A DNA stretch of 64,000 bases. It comes from Paraferrimonas sedimenticola (GTDB lineage: Bacteria > Pseudomonadota > Gammaproteobacteria > Enterobacterales > Shewanellaceae). The position numbers and the translations under genes were made by a program. Positions 1 through 8,841 of this stretch are shown in pieces (within the stretch, counting starts at the first letter, position 1; each line of letters opens with the position of its first letter). The notes below the pieces were generated by a model that saw only the letters and a list, made by a program, of their open reading frames with translations, was not told the DNA's origin and made no database searches. Location of the stretch: assembly GCF_002282855.1 (NCBI RefSeq), contig NZ_NRIR01000008.1, positions 141,825 to 205,824 of the forward strand. Reading direction: 5' to 3'.

Positions 1-862
1 CCATGAAGTAGAAGCCACCGCGCGCATCTAACAAGAACTCAACGGTACCCGCACCAACATAGTTAATGGCTTTCGCCGCACGCACCGCCGCTTCGCCCAT
101 TTTCACTCTTAGCTCATCGCTGAGACCCGGTGCCGGCGCTTCTTCCACCACTTTCTGGTGACGGCGTTGCACCGAACAGTCACGATCGCCTAGATAAACC
201 GCGTTGCCGTGAATATCGGCAAACACCTGAACTTCCACGTGGCGCGGTTGTTGAATAAAAGCCTCTAACAATAGAGTGTCATCGCCAAAGCTCTGCATTG
301 CTTCGCGACGGGCCGCCTGAATGCCATCCAGCACTTGCTCGTGAGAGTGCACTAGGCGCATGCCTTTACCACCGCCACCAAAGGCAGCTTTTACCATTAG
401 CGGGTAGCCAATGCGCTTGGCTTCCGCGAGTAGCAAGTCGTCGTCTTGTTCGTCACCGTGATACCCAGGTACTAGCGGCACGCCAGCATCGCCCATCACC
501 TCTTTTGCCGCTGACTTTGAGCCCATTAGCTCAATGGCTTTGGCACCCGGGCCGATAAAGCGAATGTCATTTGCCTCACAGGCCTTGGCAAACTCGGAAT
601 TTTCCGACAAGAAACCGTATCCTGGGTGAATCGCCTCAGCGCCTGAGCGCTTTGCGCAATCGATAATGCGTTGGTACTGCAGGTAGGATTCCGCACTCGG
701 TGCCGGGCCAATCAAAAACGCTTCGTCAGCCATTTGCACATGGCGCGCATGACGGTCAGCTTCTGAGTAAACAGCCACAGTGGCCACGCCCAACTGTTTC
801 GCGGTTTGAATCACTCGACAGGCGATTTCACCTCGGTTTGCGATAAGAATTTTGGCAAACAT
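1..862 (-). CDS. liuD: Methylcrotonyl-CoA carboxylase alpha (biotin carboxylase) subunit, 5' part only
   Basis: This is the N-terminal part (about 287 residues) of a biotin-dependent carboxylase; the gene continues beyond the left edge. It opens with the biotin-carboxylase signature [16 protein letters not shown], followed by [10 protein letters not shown] near residue 79 and the glycine-rich ATP-grasp loop GGGGKGMR near residue 162, with Lys158 ahead of it. In the leucine pathway it carboxylates biotin for conversion of 3-methylcrotonyl-CoA to 3-methylglutaconyl-CoA. Its ATG directly abuts the liuC stop codon (TAAATG), so the two are probably translationally coupled. The liuB and liuC neighbours decide between MCC and the similar propionyl- or acetyl-CoA carboxylases; the biotinyl domain is not visible. 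Confidence 0.9.
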   Translation of the reverse strand, partial: MFAKILIANRGEIACRVIQTAKQLGVATVAVYSEADRHARHVQMADEAFLIGPAPSAESYLQYQRIIDCAKRSGAEAIHPGYGFLSENSEFAKACEANDIRFIGPGAKAIELMGSKSAAKEVMGDAGVPLVPGYHGDEQDDDLLLAEAKRIGYPLMVKAAFGGGGKGMRLVHSHEQVLDGIQAARREAMQSFGDDTLLLEAFIQQPRHVEVQVFADIHGNAVYLGDRDCSVQRRHQKVVEEAPAPGLSDELRVKMGEAAVRAAKAINYVGAGTVEFLLDARGGFYFM

Positions 863-1663
863 TTAGCTCTCCTGGCTGTTATTTAGCGCGCTCCATTGCG
901 GGGCTTGGCGTTCGAAAAAGGCATTTAAGCCCAACTGACCTTCGGCGGATACTCGTGCTTTGGCGATGGTTTCGGCAGTGTGCTCAATCAGCTCTGCATT
1001 GATAGGACTGGCGGCCACCTCACGCAGTAAGGCTTTGGTGGTCTTCATGGCTTGTGGGCCGTTGGCCAACCAAGCTTGAACAATCGGCTCGGCAGCGGCG
1101 CGCAAGTCGTCGGCTACCTCGTGCACCACGCCTAGGTCTTTGGCGGTTTCCGCATTAAACACTTCGGCGGTCAGCATGTAGCGGCGCGCTTGGCGCATAC
1201 CCATGGCGCGCACCACGTAGGGACTAATGACTGCAGGGATGATCCCCAATTTAACTTCGCTTAAGCAGAACTTGGCGCTCGGGTGCGCAATGGCGATATC
1301 GCAGCAAGCCGCCAGACCTAAGGCGCCACCAAACGAAGGCCCTTGAATCAGCGCCATGCTTGGCTTGGGAAACTGATCTAGGTTGGCCATCAAGGCCGCC
1401 AACTCACGGCTGTCAGCCAAGTTCTCGGCTTCAGACATTTTGGCCTGCTCGCGCATCCAATTCAGATCCGCACCGGCACTAAAGCACTTGCCTTCAGCGC
1501 TCAAAATCAAAGCGCGGGAGTCATCACCACTGAGCTGGCCTAACGCGCGGTTTAACTCAGCGATAGTATTGGCATTAAAGGCATTGTGAACCTGAGGTTT
1601 GGCCAACACTATCTCGGCCACGCCATTGTTATGGCGAATAATTTTTATGTCTTGATAGTCCAT
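863..1663 (-). CDS. liuC: Methylglutaconyl-CoA hydratase (enoyl-CoA hydratase family)
   Basis: A 266-residue crotonase-fold protein, the usual length for the family. The oxyanion-hole segments are visible as FSAGADL (residues 61-67) and GPSFGGALGLAACCD (108-122). It lies three bases after liuB and directly before liuD on the same strand, so the predicted role is hydration of 3-methylglutaconyl-CoA to HMG-CoA in leucine and isovalerate breakdown. Sequence alone would only give a generic enoyl-CoA hydratase; the operon gives the specificity. Confidence 0.9.
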   Translation of the reverse strand: MDYQDIKIIRHNNGVAEIVLAKPQVHNAFNANTIAELNRALGQLSGDDSRALILSAEGKCFSAGADLNWMREQAKMSEAENLADSRELAALMANLDQFPKPSMALIQGPSFGGALGLAACCDIAIAHPSAKFCLSEVKLGIIPAVISPYVVRAMGMRQARRYMLTAEVFNAETAKDLGVVHEVADDLRAAAEPIVQAWLANGPQAMKTTKALLREVAASPINAELIEHTAETIAKARVSAEGQLGLNAFFERQAPQWSALNNSQES

Positions 1664-1666
1664 GGC

Positions 1667-3274
1667 TTACATCCTAAATACGCCAAACTTGGTTTCTTGC
1701 GCCGGCGCGTTCATCGCCGCCGATAGCGCGAGCCCAACCACATCTCGAGTTTGCGCTGGGTCGATAACGCCATCGTCCCACAAGCGAGCACTGGCGTAGT
1801 AAGGATGACCTTCTTTTTCGTACTGCTCGACGATTGGCGCCTTAAAGGCCTCTTGCTCGTCTTGGGGCCAATCGATGCCTTTGCGCTTAAGGCCATCGCT
1901 GCGAACCTGAGCCAGAACATTGGCCGCTTGTTCGCCACCCATCACCGAAATACGAGCGTTCGGCCACATCCACATCATGGTTGGGTCGTAAGCGCGGCCA
2001 CACATGCCATAGTTACCAGCGCCATAACTGCCACCGATAATCACGGTGAATTTAGGTACATCGGCGCAGGCCACCGCGGTCACCATCTTGGCGCCGTGTT
2101 TGGCAATGCCTTCGTGCTCGTACTTTTTGCCCACCATAAAGCCGGTGATGTTTTGCAAGAACAACAGAGGAATGCCGCGCTGTGCACACAGCTCGATGAA
2201 GTGAGCGCCTTTTTGCGCGCTCTCGGAGAACAGAATGCCGTTGTTGGCAACGATGCCGATGGGGTAGCCGTGCAGGTTGGCAAAACCGGTCACCAGAGTG
2301 GTGCCGTAATTGGCTTTGAACTCATCGAACTTGGAGCCATCAACGATACGCGCAATCACCTCTTTCACATCAAAGGGTTTGCGCAAGTCTGTACCCACCA
2401 CGCCGTAAAGCTCAGCTGGGTCATATTTCGGCGCTTCGACTTGAGAGGTGGCCACTTCCATTTGCTTGCGACGATTAAGACGGGTCACCGCTTGGCGGGC
2501 AATTTCTAACGCGTGGTCGTCGTTCTCGGCAAAGTGATCCGCAACACCAGAGATTTTGGTGTGCACCTCGGCGCCACCGAGCTCCTCGGCAGAGACTTCC
2601 TCACCGGTGGCTGCTTTTACTAGAGGCGGGCCCGCCAGGAAAATACAGCCTTGTTCTTTAACGATGATCGACTCGTCACACATGGCCGGAACATACGCAC
2701 CACCTGCGGTACACAGACCCATCACTACCGCAATTTGCGGAATGCCTTTAGAGGACATGCGCGCTTGATTGAAGAAGATGCGACCAAAGTGCTCTTTGTC
2801 GGGGAAAACTTCATCTTGGCGCGGCAGGTTGGCACCACCAGAGTCCACTAAGTAAATACAAGGCAGATGACATTTTTCGGCAATCTCTTGGGCGCGCAGG
2901 TGTTTTTTAACGGTTAGTGGGTAGTAGGTGCCGCCCTTAACCGTGGCATCGTTAACCACAATCATGCACTCCACGCCTGAGACGCGACCGATACCGGCAA
3001 TAACACCAGCTGCAGGCACCGCTTCGTCATAAACTTCGTGAGCCGCCAGCTGTGCCACCTCCAAAAATGGCGCGCCTGGGTCGAGTAGTCCCGCTAAGCG
3101 CTGACGCGGCAGCAACTTACCTTTGCTCAAATGGCGTTGTTGGGCGGCTTCACCGCCCCCTTGGGCGATAGTTTCGCTTAACTGGTGCAGGTCGCTCACT
3201 AGCGTCTGCATGCTGGCTTGCTTGGCGGCAAACTCATCGCTACGGACTCGTACCTGAGACGTAATTTGGCTCAC
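1667..3274 (-). CDS. liuB: Methylcrotonyl-CoA carboxylase beta (carboxyltransferase) subunit
   Basis: A 535-residue acyl-CoA carboxyltransferase with the N- and C-terminal crotonase-like halves of the family. Visible motifs include the acyl-CoA-binding region [24 protein letters not shown], and in the C-terminal half [18 protein letters not shown]. It transfers the carboxyl group from biotin on LiuD to methylcrotonyl-CoA. The start is GTG, preceded by a GAGGT ribosome-binding site. It is the first gene of the liuB-liuC-liuD operon in this window. The isovaleryl-CoA dehydrogenase gene (liuA), often just upstream, is not here: the upstream neighbour is a divergent GST gene. Confidence 0.94.
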   Translation of the reverse strand: MSQITSQVRVRSDEFAAKQASMQTLVSDLHQLSETIAQGGGEAAQQRHLSKGKLLPRQRLAGLLDPGAPFLEVAQLAAHEVYDEAVPAAGVIAGIGRVSGVECMIVVNDATVKGGTYYPLTVKKHLRAQEIAEKCHLPCIYLVDSGGANLPRQDEVFPDKEHFGRIFFNQARMSSKGIPQIAVVMGLCTAGGAYVPAMCDESIIVKEQGCIFLAGPPLVKAATGEEVSAEELGGAEVHTKISGVADHFAENDDHALEIARQAVTRLNRRKQMEVATSQVEAPKYDPAELYGVVGTDLRKPFDVKEVIARIVDGSKFDEFKANYGTTLVTGFANLHGYPIGIVANNGILFSESAQKGAHFIELCAQRGIPLLFLQNITGFMVGKKYEHEGIAKHGAKMVTAVACADVPKFTVIIGGSYGAGNYGMCGRAYDPTMMWMWPNARISVMGGEQAANVLAQVRSDGLKRKGIDWPQDEQEAFKAPIVEQYEKEGHPYYASARLWDDGVIDPAQTRDVVGLALSAAMNAPAQETKFGVFRM

Positions 3275-3336
3275 GGGCTACCTCAAAAAAGTCGATTTAT
3301 TTAGAATTTTTATGACCTGTATCACACTAGCGGAAG

Positions 3337-3346
3337 TTTACGTAAA
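3337..3346. promoter_or_regulatory. Palindrome TTTACGTAAA upstream of liuB, candidate LiuR-type operator
   Basis: A perfect 10-bp palindrome lies about 60 bp ahead of the liuB start, in the divergent liuB/GST gap. Liu operons in gammaproteobacteria are often controlled by the MerR-family regulator LiuR, which binds palindromic promoter sites. The assignment rests on position and symmetry; no liuR gene is in the window. Confidence 0.35.
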
Positions 3347-3448
3347 GGTAAAGGCAACTTTAGTGGCTGATAAATAGCCTTTTTGACCCCTACACTCGTA
3401 GGATCCGAAAAATGCGCTATAGTGAGGGTGAAAAGGGAGGTGTACCAC

Positions 3449-4096
3449 ATGGAGCTATTGTTCTGCCCCGAGTGTATTGACTCACAAAAAGTGCTGCTGG
3501 GCTTGTACGAGAAGCTAGCGCAGTTTCGCGCTCGTCAGCTCGACAGCCAAGACCCAATAGACATGGCGCAAGTCGCGCAGATCAATCCCTTTGGCGAACT
3601 ACCCATATTGCGCACCGACGACGAGCAAACTCTGGTGCACTCCACCATCATCATCGAATTCCTCGACGAAGAGTTTCAGCAAGGTACTCAACTGATTCCC
3701 CACGACCCGCGTTTGGCTCGCGAAGTTCGCCTACTTGACCGACAGATACACGAACAGCTACACCTGCCACTGCTCAGTTTGCAAAACGAGCAAAGGAAGC
3801 CTCTGCCAAGGCAAGACAGAGACCTAATAAGAAACAGTCAGTCGAAAATTGAAACCGCGTTAGAGCAGTTAGAGTTGCGATTAGAGACAAACCATTGGGT
3901 GGTGGGCGATGCCTTTAGCCTAGCGGACTGTACCTTGATACCCACCCTGTCATTGGCTTCAAGCGTTTACCCCTTCAGCACGCGGCACCAGCTCAATCGC
4001 TACTGGCAACAGGTGAAGTTTCGCGGCTCGTATCAATTGCTGCAGCAGCAGCTAAAAGACATGAAGGGGTTTAAAAACCCCTTCATAGCTCAGTAG
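3449..4096 (+). CDS. Glutathione S-transferase family protein
   Basis: A protein of about 215 residues with an N-terminal thioredoxin-like GST domain (MELLFCPECIDSQKVLL, then NPFGELPIL and STIIIEFLDEEF) and a helical C-terminal domain with the LADCTLIPTLSL type of motif. I start it at the ATG preceded by AAAAGGGAGG; an in-frame upstream extension of 22 residues has no comparable ribosome-binding site. The CPEC segment at the active site resembles thiol-using or stringent-starvation-type GSTs, but substrate and role cannot be read from sequence. It is divergent from the liu operon and convergent with the ETF-QO gene. Confidence 0.75.
   Translation: MELLFCPECIDSQKVLLGLYEKLAQFRARQLDSQDPIDMAQVAQINPFGELPILRTDDEQTLVHSTIIIEFLDEEFQQGTQLIPHDPRLAREVRLLDRQIHEQLHLPLLSLQNEQRKPLPRQDRDLIRNSQSKIETALEQLELRLETNHWVVGDAFSLADCTLIPTLSLASSVYPFSTRHQLNRYWQQVKFRGSYQLLQQQLKDMKGFKNPFIAQ
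4061..4086. terminator. Perfect hairpin inside the end of the GST gene, probable bidirectional terminator
   Basis: Two perfect 12-bp arms (ATGAAGGGGTTT and its complement) are separated by two bases. The structure lies within the last codons of the GST gene, between it and the convergent ETF-QO gene. There is no clean T-run after it on either strand, so termination efficiency is uncertain. Confidence 0.5.
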
Positions 4097-4108
4097 CAAA
4101 TACGCTTA

Positions 4109-5749
4109 TTACATGTTGGTGTAGTTAGGACCACCGCCGCCTTCTGGCGTCACCCAAGTGATGTTCTGGCTCGGGTCTTTAATGTCACAGGTCTTACAGT
4201 GGATACAGTTTTGCGAGTTGACCACAAACTTGCGCTCATCCCCTTCTTCCACCACTTCGTAAACCCCTGCAGGACAGTAGCGCTGCGCCGGCTCGTTAAA
4301 CTCAACGAAGTTAACTTTCAGCGGAATATCCGGGTCGCTCAAACGCAAGTGACTTGGCTGATCTTCTTCGTGGTAGGTGTTGGTCAGGTACACAGACGAC
4401 ATCTTATCGAAGGTGATTTTGCCATCGTACTTAGGGTACTCGATAGCCTTGGCTTCTGAGGCCTTTTGCATGTTGGCTTCGTCACGAGCGTCGTCTTTCA
4501 AGGTCACCGGCAGCTTACCGCCAAACCAGTTTTGGTCGATGAAGTTAAACGCGCCACCCAAAGTGGTACCGAACTTGTGCATGGCTGCGCCGAAGTTGCG
4601 AGCGCGATATAGCTCGTCGTACAACCAGCTGTCTTCAAAGGCTTTTTGATGCTTGCTCAAATCCGCTTCGCCAGCCTGTAATGCAGCAAAGATGCTTTCT
4701 GCTGCCAGCATGCCGCTCTTCATTGCGGTGTGGCTGCCCTTGATCTTGGCGAAGTTCAGAGTACCGGCATCGCAGCCCACCAAAATACCACCGGGCAGTG
4801 TCATTTGCGGCAGTGAACTCAAGCCACCTTTGGCAATGGCACGGGCACCATAACTAATACGCTCACCGCCTTCGATAACGTTCTTGATCAGAGGGTGAGT
4901 TTTGTAACGCTGGAACTCATCGTACGGGCTGATGTTGGGGTTCTTGTAGTTAAGGTCGATAATCAGACCCAACACCACTTGGTTGCCCTCGATGTGATAC
5001 AGGTATCCGCCACCTGAGGCTTCGCCTTCCAGCGGCCAACCGCCGGTGTGCACCACTTTGCCCAGCTCGTGCTTGTCGGCGTCGATTTGCCAGATTTCCT
5101 TAAAGCCAATGCCGTAGTGTTGCGGCATCTTACCCGCGTCCAGCTGGTAGTCGGCAATCAGTTGCTTGCCCAAGTGACCGCGACAGCCCTCGGCAAATAC
5201 AGTGTGCTTGGCCAGCAGCTCCATACCCGGCATATAGCCATCTTTCTCTGAGCCATCGGCGCCAACGCCCATGTCGCCAGTGAGCACGCCTTTGATGCGA
5301 CCTTGCTCGTCTTTGAGTAATTCGCTGGCGGTAAAGCCTGGGAAGATTTCGACGCCAAGGGCTTCGGCTTGCTCGCCTAGCCAACGGCACAGGTTACCAA
5401 GGCTAATGATGTAGTTACCCTCGTTGTGCATGGTTTTCGGCACTAGGGTGTTGCTGAATTTGGCGGCCTTGCTGTCGGATTTGAGCAAGTAGATTTCGTC
5501 GCCAGTTACCTGAGTGGTGACCGGTGCACCATCGGCTGCCCAGTTAGGCAATAGCTCGTCCAGTGCGCGAGTCTCAAATACCGCACCAGATAAGATGTGC
5601 GCGCCAACCTCTGAGCCTTTTTCGACCACACAGATGCTGACCTCGGCTGATTGTTCTTGCGCCAGTTGCGCCAGACGAATCGCAGTAGCGAGACCAGATG
5701 GGCCTGCGCCAACAACGACTACGTCAAATTCCATTGATTCCCTTTCCAT
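4109..5749 (-). CDS. etfD: Electron transfer flavoprotein-ubiquinone oxidoreductase
   Basis: This membrane-associated flavoprotein passes electrons from ETF, reduced by acyl-CoA dehydrogenases, to the quinone pool. The N-terminus has the FAD dinucleotide-binding motif VVVVGAGPSGLATA, and GCDAGTLNFAKIKGSHTAMK is the family's second FAD segment. The C-terminal ferredoxin-like domain carries the cluster ligands in CPAGVYE and CIHCKTCDIKDP. I start at MERESMEFD (546 residues, near the usual 550), preceded by AGAGGTAGAG; the frame stays open 38 codons further upstream but those residues do not look like family sequence. It fits with the nearby liu genes, whose acyl-CoA dehydrogenase step needs ETF. 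Confidence 0.95.
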   Translation of the reverse strand: MERESMEFDVVVVGAGPSGLATAIRLAQLAQEQSAEVSICVVEKGSEVGAHILSGAVFETRALDELLPNWAADGAPVTTQVTGDEIYLLKSDSKAAKFSNTLVPKTMHNEGNYIISLGNLCRWLGEQAEALGVEIFPGFTASELLKDEQGRIKGVLTGDMGVGADGSEKDGYMPGMELLAKHTVFAEGCRGHLGKQLIADYQLDAGKMPQHYGIGFKEIWQIDADKHELGKVVHTGGWPLEGEASGGGYLYHIEGNQVVLGLIIDLNYKNPNISPYDEFQRYKTHPLIKNVIEGGERISYGARAIAKGGLSSLPQMTLPGGILVGCDAGTLNFAKIKGSHTAMKSGMLAAESIFAALQAGEADLSKHQKAFEDSWLYDELYRARNFGAAMHKFGTTLGGAFNFIDQNWFGGKLPVTLKDDARDEANMQKASEAKAIEYPKYDGKITFDKMSSVYLTNTYHEEDQPSHLRLSDPDIPLKVNFVEFNEPAQRYCPAGVYEVVEEGDERKFVVNSQNCIHCKTCDIKDPSQNITWVTPEGGGGPNYTNM

Positions 5750-5922
5750 GCTCTCTACCTCTTTCTGCGGCCCCTGTTCAAACAGGTGTTTATTATTTTG
5801 CCTATACCTTACCCCAATTCCCCAAGGCGTAACACCGTTAACCCTTCGATTACATTCGCACAAATTTTCACTTAGCCCACAGGGTCTACACTGCAGGTAC
5901 TAGATCAGACCAGTTAATTAGC

Positions 5923-5928
5923 TATAAT
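5923..5928 (+). promoter_or_regulatory. -10 box TATAAT for the moaA leader
   Basis: A consensus TATAAT stands just before the Moco-type leader, which places the transcription start at about 5935. The -35 region 17 bp upstream (CTAGAT) is weak, so an activator may be required. Confidence 0.55.
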
Positions 5929-5934
5929 GAAATC

Positions 5935-6052
5935 TAGACAGCTCTCCGAGCCTTCCCGCCTAAGTCGATGATATGGCGAGTTGGCCGTGGCATTGGGCCA
6001 CCAGGGATCGCATAGAAATACGCGGTCCTCCCGGACAATTGGAAAGGTGAAC
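5935..6052 (+). promoter_or_regulatory. Moco riboswitch-like leader of moaA
   Basis: The leader of about 118 nt between the -10 box and the moaA start carries segments I recognise from the Moco RNA motif in enterobacterial moaA leaders: CTCCGAGCC near 5944, GATGATATGGCGAG, GTGGCATTGGGCCACC (a stem-loop), GCGGTCCTCCCGG and GGAAAGGTGAAC just before the ATG. In known cases molybdenum cofactor binding represses moa expression. The last segment also holds the ribosome-binding site, consistent with translational control. Match to the covariance model was not computed. Confidence 0.8.
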
Positions 6053-7036
6053 ATGTCGCATACCTTAGAAGACGGTTTTGGCCGTCGGTTCCACTATCTC
6101 AGGCTCTCGATCACCGACGTCTGTAATTTTAGATGCAGCTACTGTCTGCCCGATGGCTATCGCCCCGATGGCAAGCCGAAGTTTCTCAATCTCGACGAAC
6201 TGACCCGCGTGATGCAGGCGTTTGCCAGCCTTGGCACAGAGAAAATCCGTATCACCGGCGGTGAGCCCACCATGCGCAAAGACTTCGTTGAAGTGGTTCG
6301 TCGCGCTGCTGACACTCCCGGCATTAAAACAATCGCCACCACCACCAATGGCTATCGCCTCGAGAAAAACGCCAAAGCTTGGTATGAGGCAGGACTGCGC
6401 CAAATCAATGTGTCGGTGGATAGCCTAGACCCTCGCAACTTTTATCAAATTACCGGTGAAAACAAACTCGAAGAGGTGATGCGCGGCATTTATGCCGCTC
6501 TCGATGCTGGATTTGAGCGAGTAAAAATCAACGCTGTGCTGCTAAAAGGCTTGAACGATCACCAACTGCCGCAATTCTTACAGTGGATCAAGCCACTACC
6601 CGTGGACCTGCGTTTCATCGAACTGATGGAAACTGGACTGGGCAAAGACTATTTCGATAAGCACCACGTATCTGGCGCTCACTACCAAGCTCTGCTGCAA
6701 GCGCAGGGCTGGCAATTGCAACCAAGACACCGTAGCGATGGACCCGCACTCAACTACGCCCACCCGGACTCGAAGGGACGTGTCGGCCTTATCATGCCTT
6801 ACTCCAAAGACTTTTGCGCCACCTGCAATCGACTCAGAGTGTCGGCCAAAGGCCAGTTGCATTTGTGCTTGTTTACCGAGCATGGCATCGACTTGCGCGA
6901 CTTGCTGCAAGACGACTTGCAAATGCCGCAATTACAACAGCGCTTGCGCAACGCATTACAAACCAAAAAAGCCACACATGAACTGCATTCTGGACTGACT
7001 GGCGTACGCCAACACCTGGCTTCTATCGGGGGATGA
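6053..7036 (+). CDS. moaA: GTP 3',8-cyclase MoaA
   Basis: A 327-residue radical SAM enzyme that catalyses the first step of molybdenum cofactor synthesis, GTP to the cyclic pyranopterin precursor together with MoaC. The N-terminal cluster ligands are in CNFRCSYC (Cys24, Cys28, Cys31). The second cluster site is in FCATCNRLRVSAKGQLHLCL, and the protein ends with the family's Gly-Gly tail. I start at MSHTLEDGFG, directly after GGAAAGGTGAAC; the frame is open further upstream but that sequence is the riboswitch leader. First gene of the moa-mod block. Confidence 0.97.
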   Translation: MSHTLEDGFGRRFHYLRLSITDVCNFRCSYCLPDGYRPDGKPKFLNLDELTRVMQAFASLGTEKIRITGGEPTMRKDFVEVVRRAADTPGIKTIATTTNGYRLEKNAKAWYEAGLRQINVSVDSLDPRNFYQITGENKLEEVMRGIYAALDAGFERVKINAVLLKGLNDHQLPQFLQWIKPLPVDLRFIELMETGLGKDYFDKHHVSGAHYQALLQAQGWQLQPRHRSDGPALNYAHPDSKGRVGLIMPYSKDFCATCNRLRVSAKGQLHLCLFTEHGIDLRDLLQDDLQMPQLQQRLRNALQTKKATHELHSGLTGVRQHLASIGG

Positions 7037-7096
7037 TCGCAATTGGGATCTGTTTGGCAGATTTAGTTTCCAGCATCCTTATACTAGTGACGTTTT

Positions 7097-7118
7097 TTGT
7101 GTGATCGATTAGACACAA
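7097..7118. promoter_or_regulatory. Inverted repeat TTGTGT-N10-ACACAA upstream of moaB
   Basis: A perfect 6-bp inverted repeat with a 10-base spacer sits about 22 bp before moaB. It includes TGTGA and is CRP-like in size, but the right half (AGACA) is a poor CRP match. It may mean moaB-moaE have a second promoter or operator in the 104-bp gap after moaA. Confidence 0.3.
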
Positions 7119-7140
7119 TTTCTAAATTCAAGGACAAGTT

Positions 7141-7662
7141 ATGGGCCACCTATCACAAGCGAACTTTGTGCCGTTAAACATTGCCGTGCTGACGCTATCT
7201 GACACGCGCACCCTAGAAACCGACAAATCAGGTCAGTTTTTGGTGGACTCTATTGAAGCGGCTGGCCACAAGTTGGCGGATCGCAAAATCATTAAAGACG
7301 ACAAGTACGACATTCGCGCTGTGATGTCAGAGTGGATTGCATCGGACAATGTGCAGGTCATCATTAGCACAGGTGGCACAGGCTTCACCTCGCGTGATAG
7401 CACCCCAGAAGCGGTTAATGTGCTGTTTGACAAAGAAATTGAGGGTTTTGGTGAGCTGTTCCGCTACATCACCTTTACCGAACTTGGCACCTCAACGGTT
7501 CAGTCTCGCGCCCTAGGTGGTATGGCCAACGGCACTGCGATTTTCTGTCTGCCCGGCTCTACTGGCGCGTGTCGCACCGGCTGGAACAAGATTTTGGTTG
7601 AGCAACTGGATTCAACCCATAAGCCGTGTAACTTCGTCACTCACTTGAAGACGGTAGACTAA
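7141..7662 (+). CDS. moaB: Molybdenum cofactor biosynthesis protein MoaB
   Basis: A 173-residue protein of the MoaB/MogA fold that binds molybdopterin; in many bacteria it supports or replaces MogA in adenylylation. It shows the conserved [17 protein letters not shown] segment of the active-site loop. The start ATG follows AAGGAC. A 104-bp gap separates it from moaA, larger than the other gaps in this cluster, and moaC begins two bases after its stop. Confidence 0.93.
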   Translation: MGHLSQANFVPLNIAVLTLSDTRTLETDKSGQFLVDSIEAAGHKLADRKIIKDDKYDIRAVMSEWIASDNVQVIISTGGTGFTSRDSTPEAVNVLFDKEIEGFGELFRYITFTELGTSTVQSRALGGMANGTAIFCLPGSTGACRTGWNKILVEQLDSTHKPCNFVTHLKTVD

Positions 7663-7664
7663 GC

Positions 7665-8141
7665 ATGGACCACGGATTTACCCATATCACTGCCGAAGGC
7701 AACGCCCATATGGTGGACGTCACCGAGAAATCAGTGACTGAGCGTGTCGCGATTGCTGAAGCCTCGATTCACATGGCAGAAGAAACCCTGTCGATGATCC
7801 TCGACGGCTCGCACCACAAAGGTGACGTGTTTGCCACCGCCCGTATTGCCGGTATTCAAGCCGCCAAGAAGACCTCAGATTTGATTCCACTGTGTCACCC
7901 GTTAATGCTGACCAAGGTGGAAGTGGATTTGTATCCCGACCGCGAGACCAACTCGGTACGCATCGAGGCGCTGTGCAAGCTTTCGGGCAAAACCGGGGTA
8001 GAAATGGAAGCCCTGACTGCCGCCTCTGTGGCCGCTCTTACCATCTATGACATGTGTAAAGCGGTGCAAAAAGACATGGTGATTGGTCCGGTTCGACTGT
8101 TGGAAAAACGTGGCGGTAAGTCCGGCCACTTCAAGGTGTAA
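7665..8141 (+). CDS. moaC: Cyclic pyranopterin monophosphate synthase MoaC
   Basis: A 158-residue protein of typical length. It converts the MoaA product into cyclic pyranopterin monophosphate. The conserved [16 protein letters not shown] stretch and the C-terminal [16 protein letters not shown] and MCKAVQKDM motifs that line the active site are all present. The N-terminus ([14 protein letters not shown]) aligns with the usual family start, supporting the ATG used although its ribosome-binding site is weak; coupling to moaB is likely. Confidence 0.96.
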   Translation: MDHGFTHITAEGNAHMVDVTEKSVTERVAIAEASIHMAEETLSMILDGSHHKGDVFATARIAGIQAAKKTSDLIPLCHPLMLTKVEVDLYPDRETNSVRIEALCKLSGKTGVEMEALTAASVAALTIYDMCKAVQKDMVIGPVRLLEKRGGKSGHFKV

Positions 8142-8142
8142 C

Positions 8143-8391
8143 ATGATTAAAGTTTTATTTTTCGCTCAGGTTCGCGAGCGCTTAGGTCAAGCCAGTATTG
8201 AATTGGACGCCGATGGTGTTGCCACCACAGAAGCCTTGCGCGAAGCCTTGGCCGCCAAAGACGACAAGTGGAGTCAAGTGATGGCCAACGACCAGCTGTT
8301 AGTGGCGGTTAATCAAACCATCAGCAACTGGCAAGCCGAAGTCAAAGATGGCGATGAAGTTGCCTTCTTCCCACCGGTCACCGGAGGCTAA
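8143..8391 (+). CDS. moaD: Molybdopterin synthase sulfur carrier subunit MoaD
   Basis: An 82-residue ubiquitin-fold protein ending in PPVTGG; the terminal Gly-Gly is adenylated by MoeB and then thiocarboxylated. It acts with MoaE to insert sulfur into the pterin precursor. The start is the ATG one base after the moaC stop, preceded by AAGGTG. An in-frame extension into moaC is rejected because it does not resemble the family. Confidence 0.95.
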   Translation: MIKVLFFAQVRERLGQASIELDADGVATTEALREALAAKDDKWSQVMANDQLLVAVNQTISNWQAEVKDGDEVAFFPPVTGG

Positions 8392-8394
8392 TTC

Positions 8395-8841
8395 ATGATC
8401 CGCGTACAACAACAGGATTTCGACATTACCGCTGAGTATCAAGCTCTGGCGCAAAACCAATCCGCTGGCGCTATCGTGACCTTTGTTGGCAAAGTGCGCG
8501 ACATGAACGACGGCAAACCTGTGTCCACTTTGACCCTTGAGCACTACCCGGGCATGACCGAAGCCGTGCTTGAGCAAATTGAAGCCGAAGCCCGTGAACG
8601 CTGGCCACTGCTAGATGTCACCATCATTCACCGAGTAGGCCCGTTAGAGCTTGGCGATCAGATTGTTTATATCGGGGTTAGCAGTGCCCACCGTGGCGCC
8701 GCCTTTGACGCCTGCGAATATCTCATTGATTTCCTTAAGACTCGCGCTCCGTTTTGGAAGCTCGAGGGCACTGGCGACTCTCAGCACTGGGTTGAAGCCA
8801 AGGACGCTGACCAACAGAGGGCTGAGATGTGGCAAGACTAG
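8395..8841 (+). CDS. moaE: Molybdopterin synthase catalytic subunit MoaE
   Basis: A 148-residue protein. The GAIVTFVGKVRDMNDG segment and LTLEHYPGMTE are family hallmarks. The catalytic lysine region is seen as KTRAPFWKLEG. It forms a heterotetramer with MoaD and makes molybdopterin. Its last codons overlap the GTG start of modA, so cofactor synthesis and molybdate uptake are translationally linked here. Confidence 0.96.
   Translation: MIRVQQQDFDITAEYQALAQNQSAGAIVTFVGKVRDMNDGKPVSTLTLEHYPGMTEAVLEQIEAEARERWPLLDVTIIHRVGPLELGDQIVYIGVSSAHRGAAFDACEYLIDFLKTRAPFWKLEGTGDSQHWVEAKDADQQRAEMWQD

Noticed and set aside
1751..2509. A 252-codon open frame on the plus strand opposite liuB
   Set aside because: It is an antisense shadow of a clearly coding gene; composition is unusual (His/Val-rich), with no ribosome-binding site or recognisable motif.
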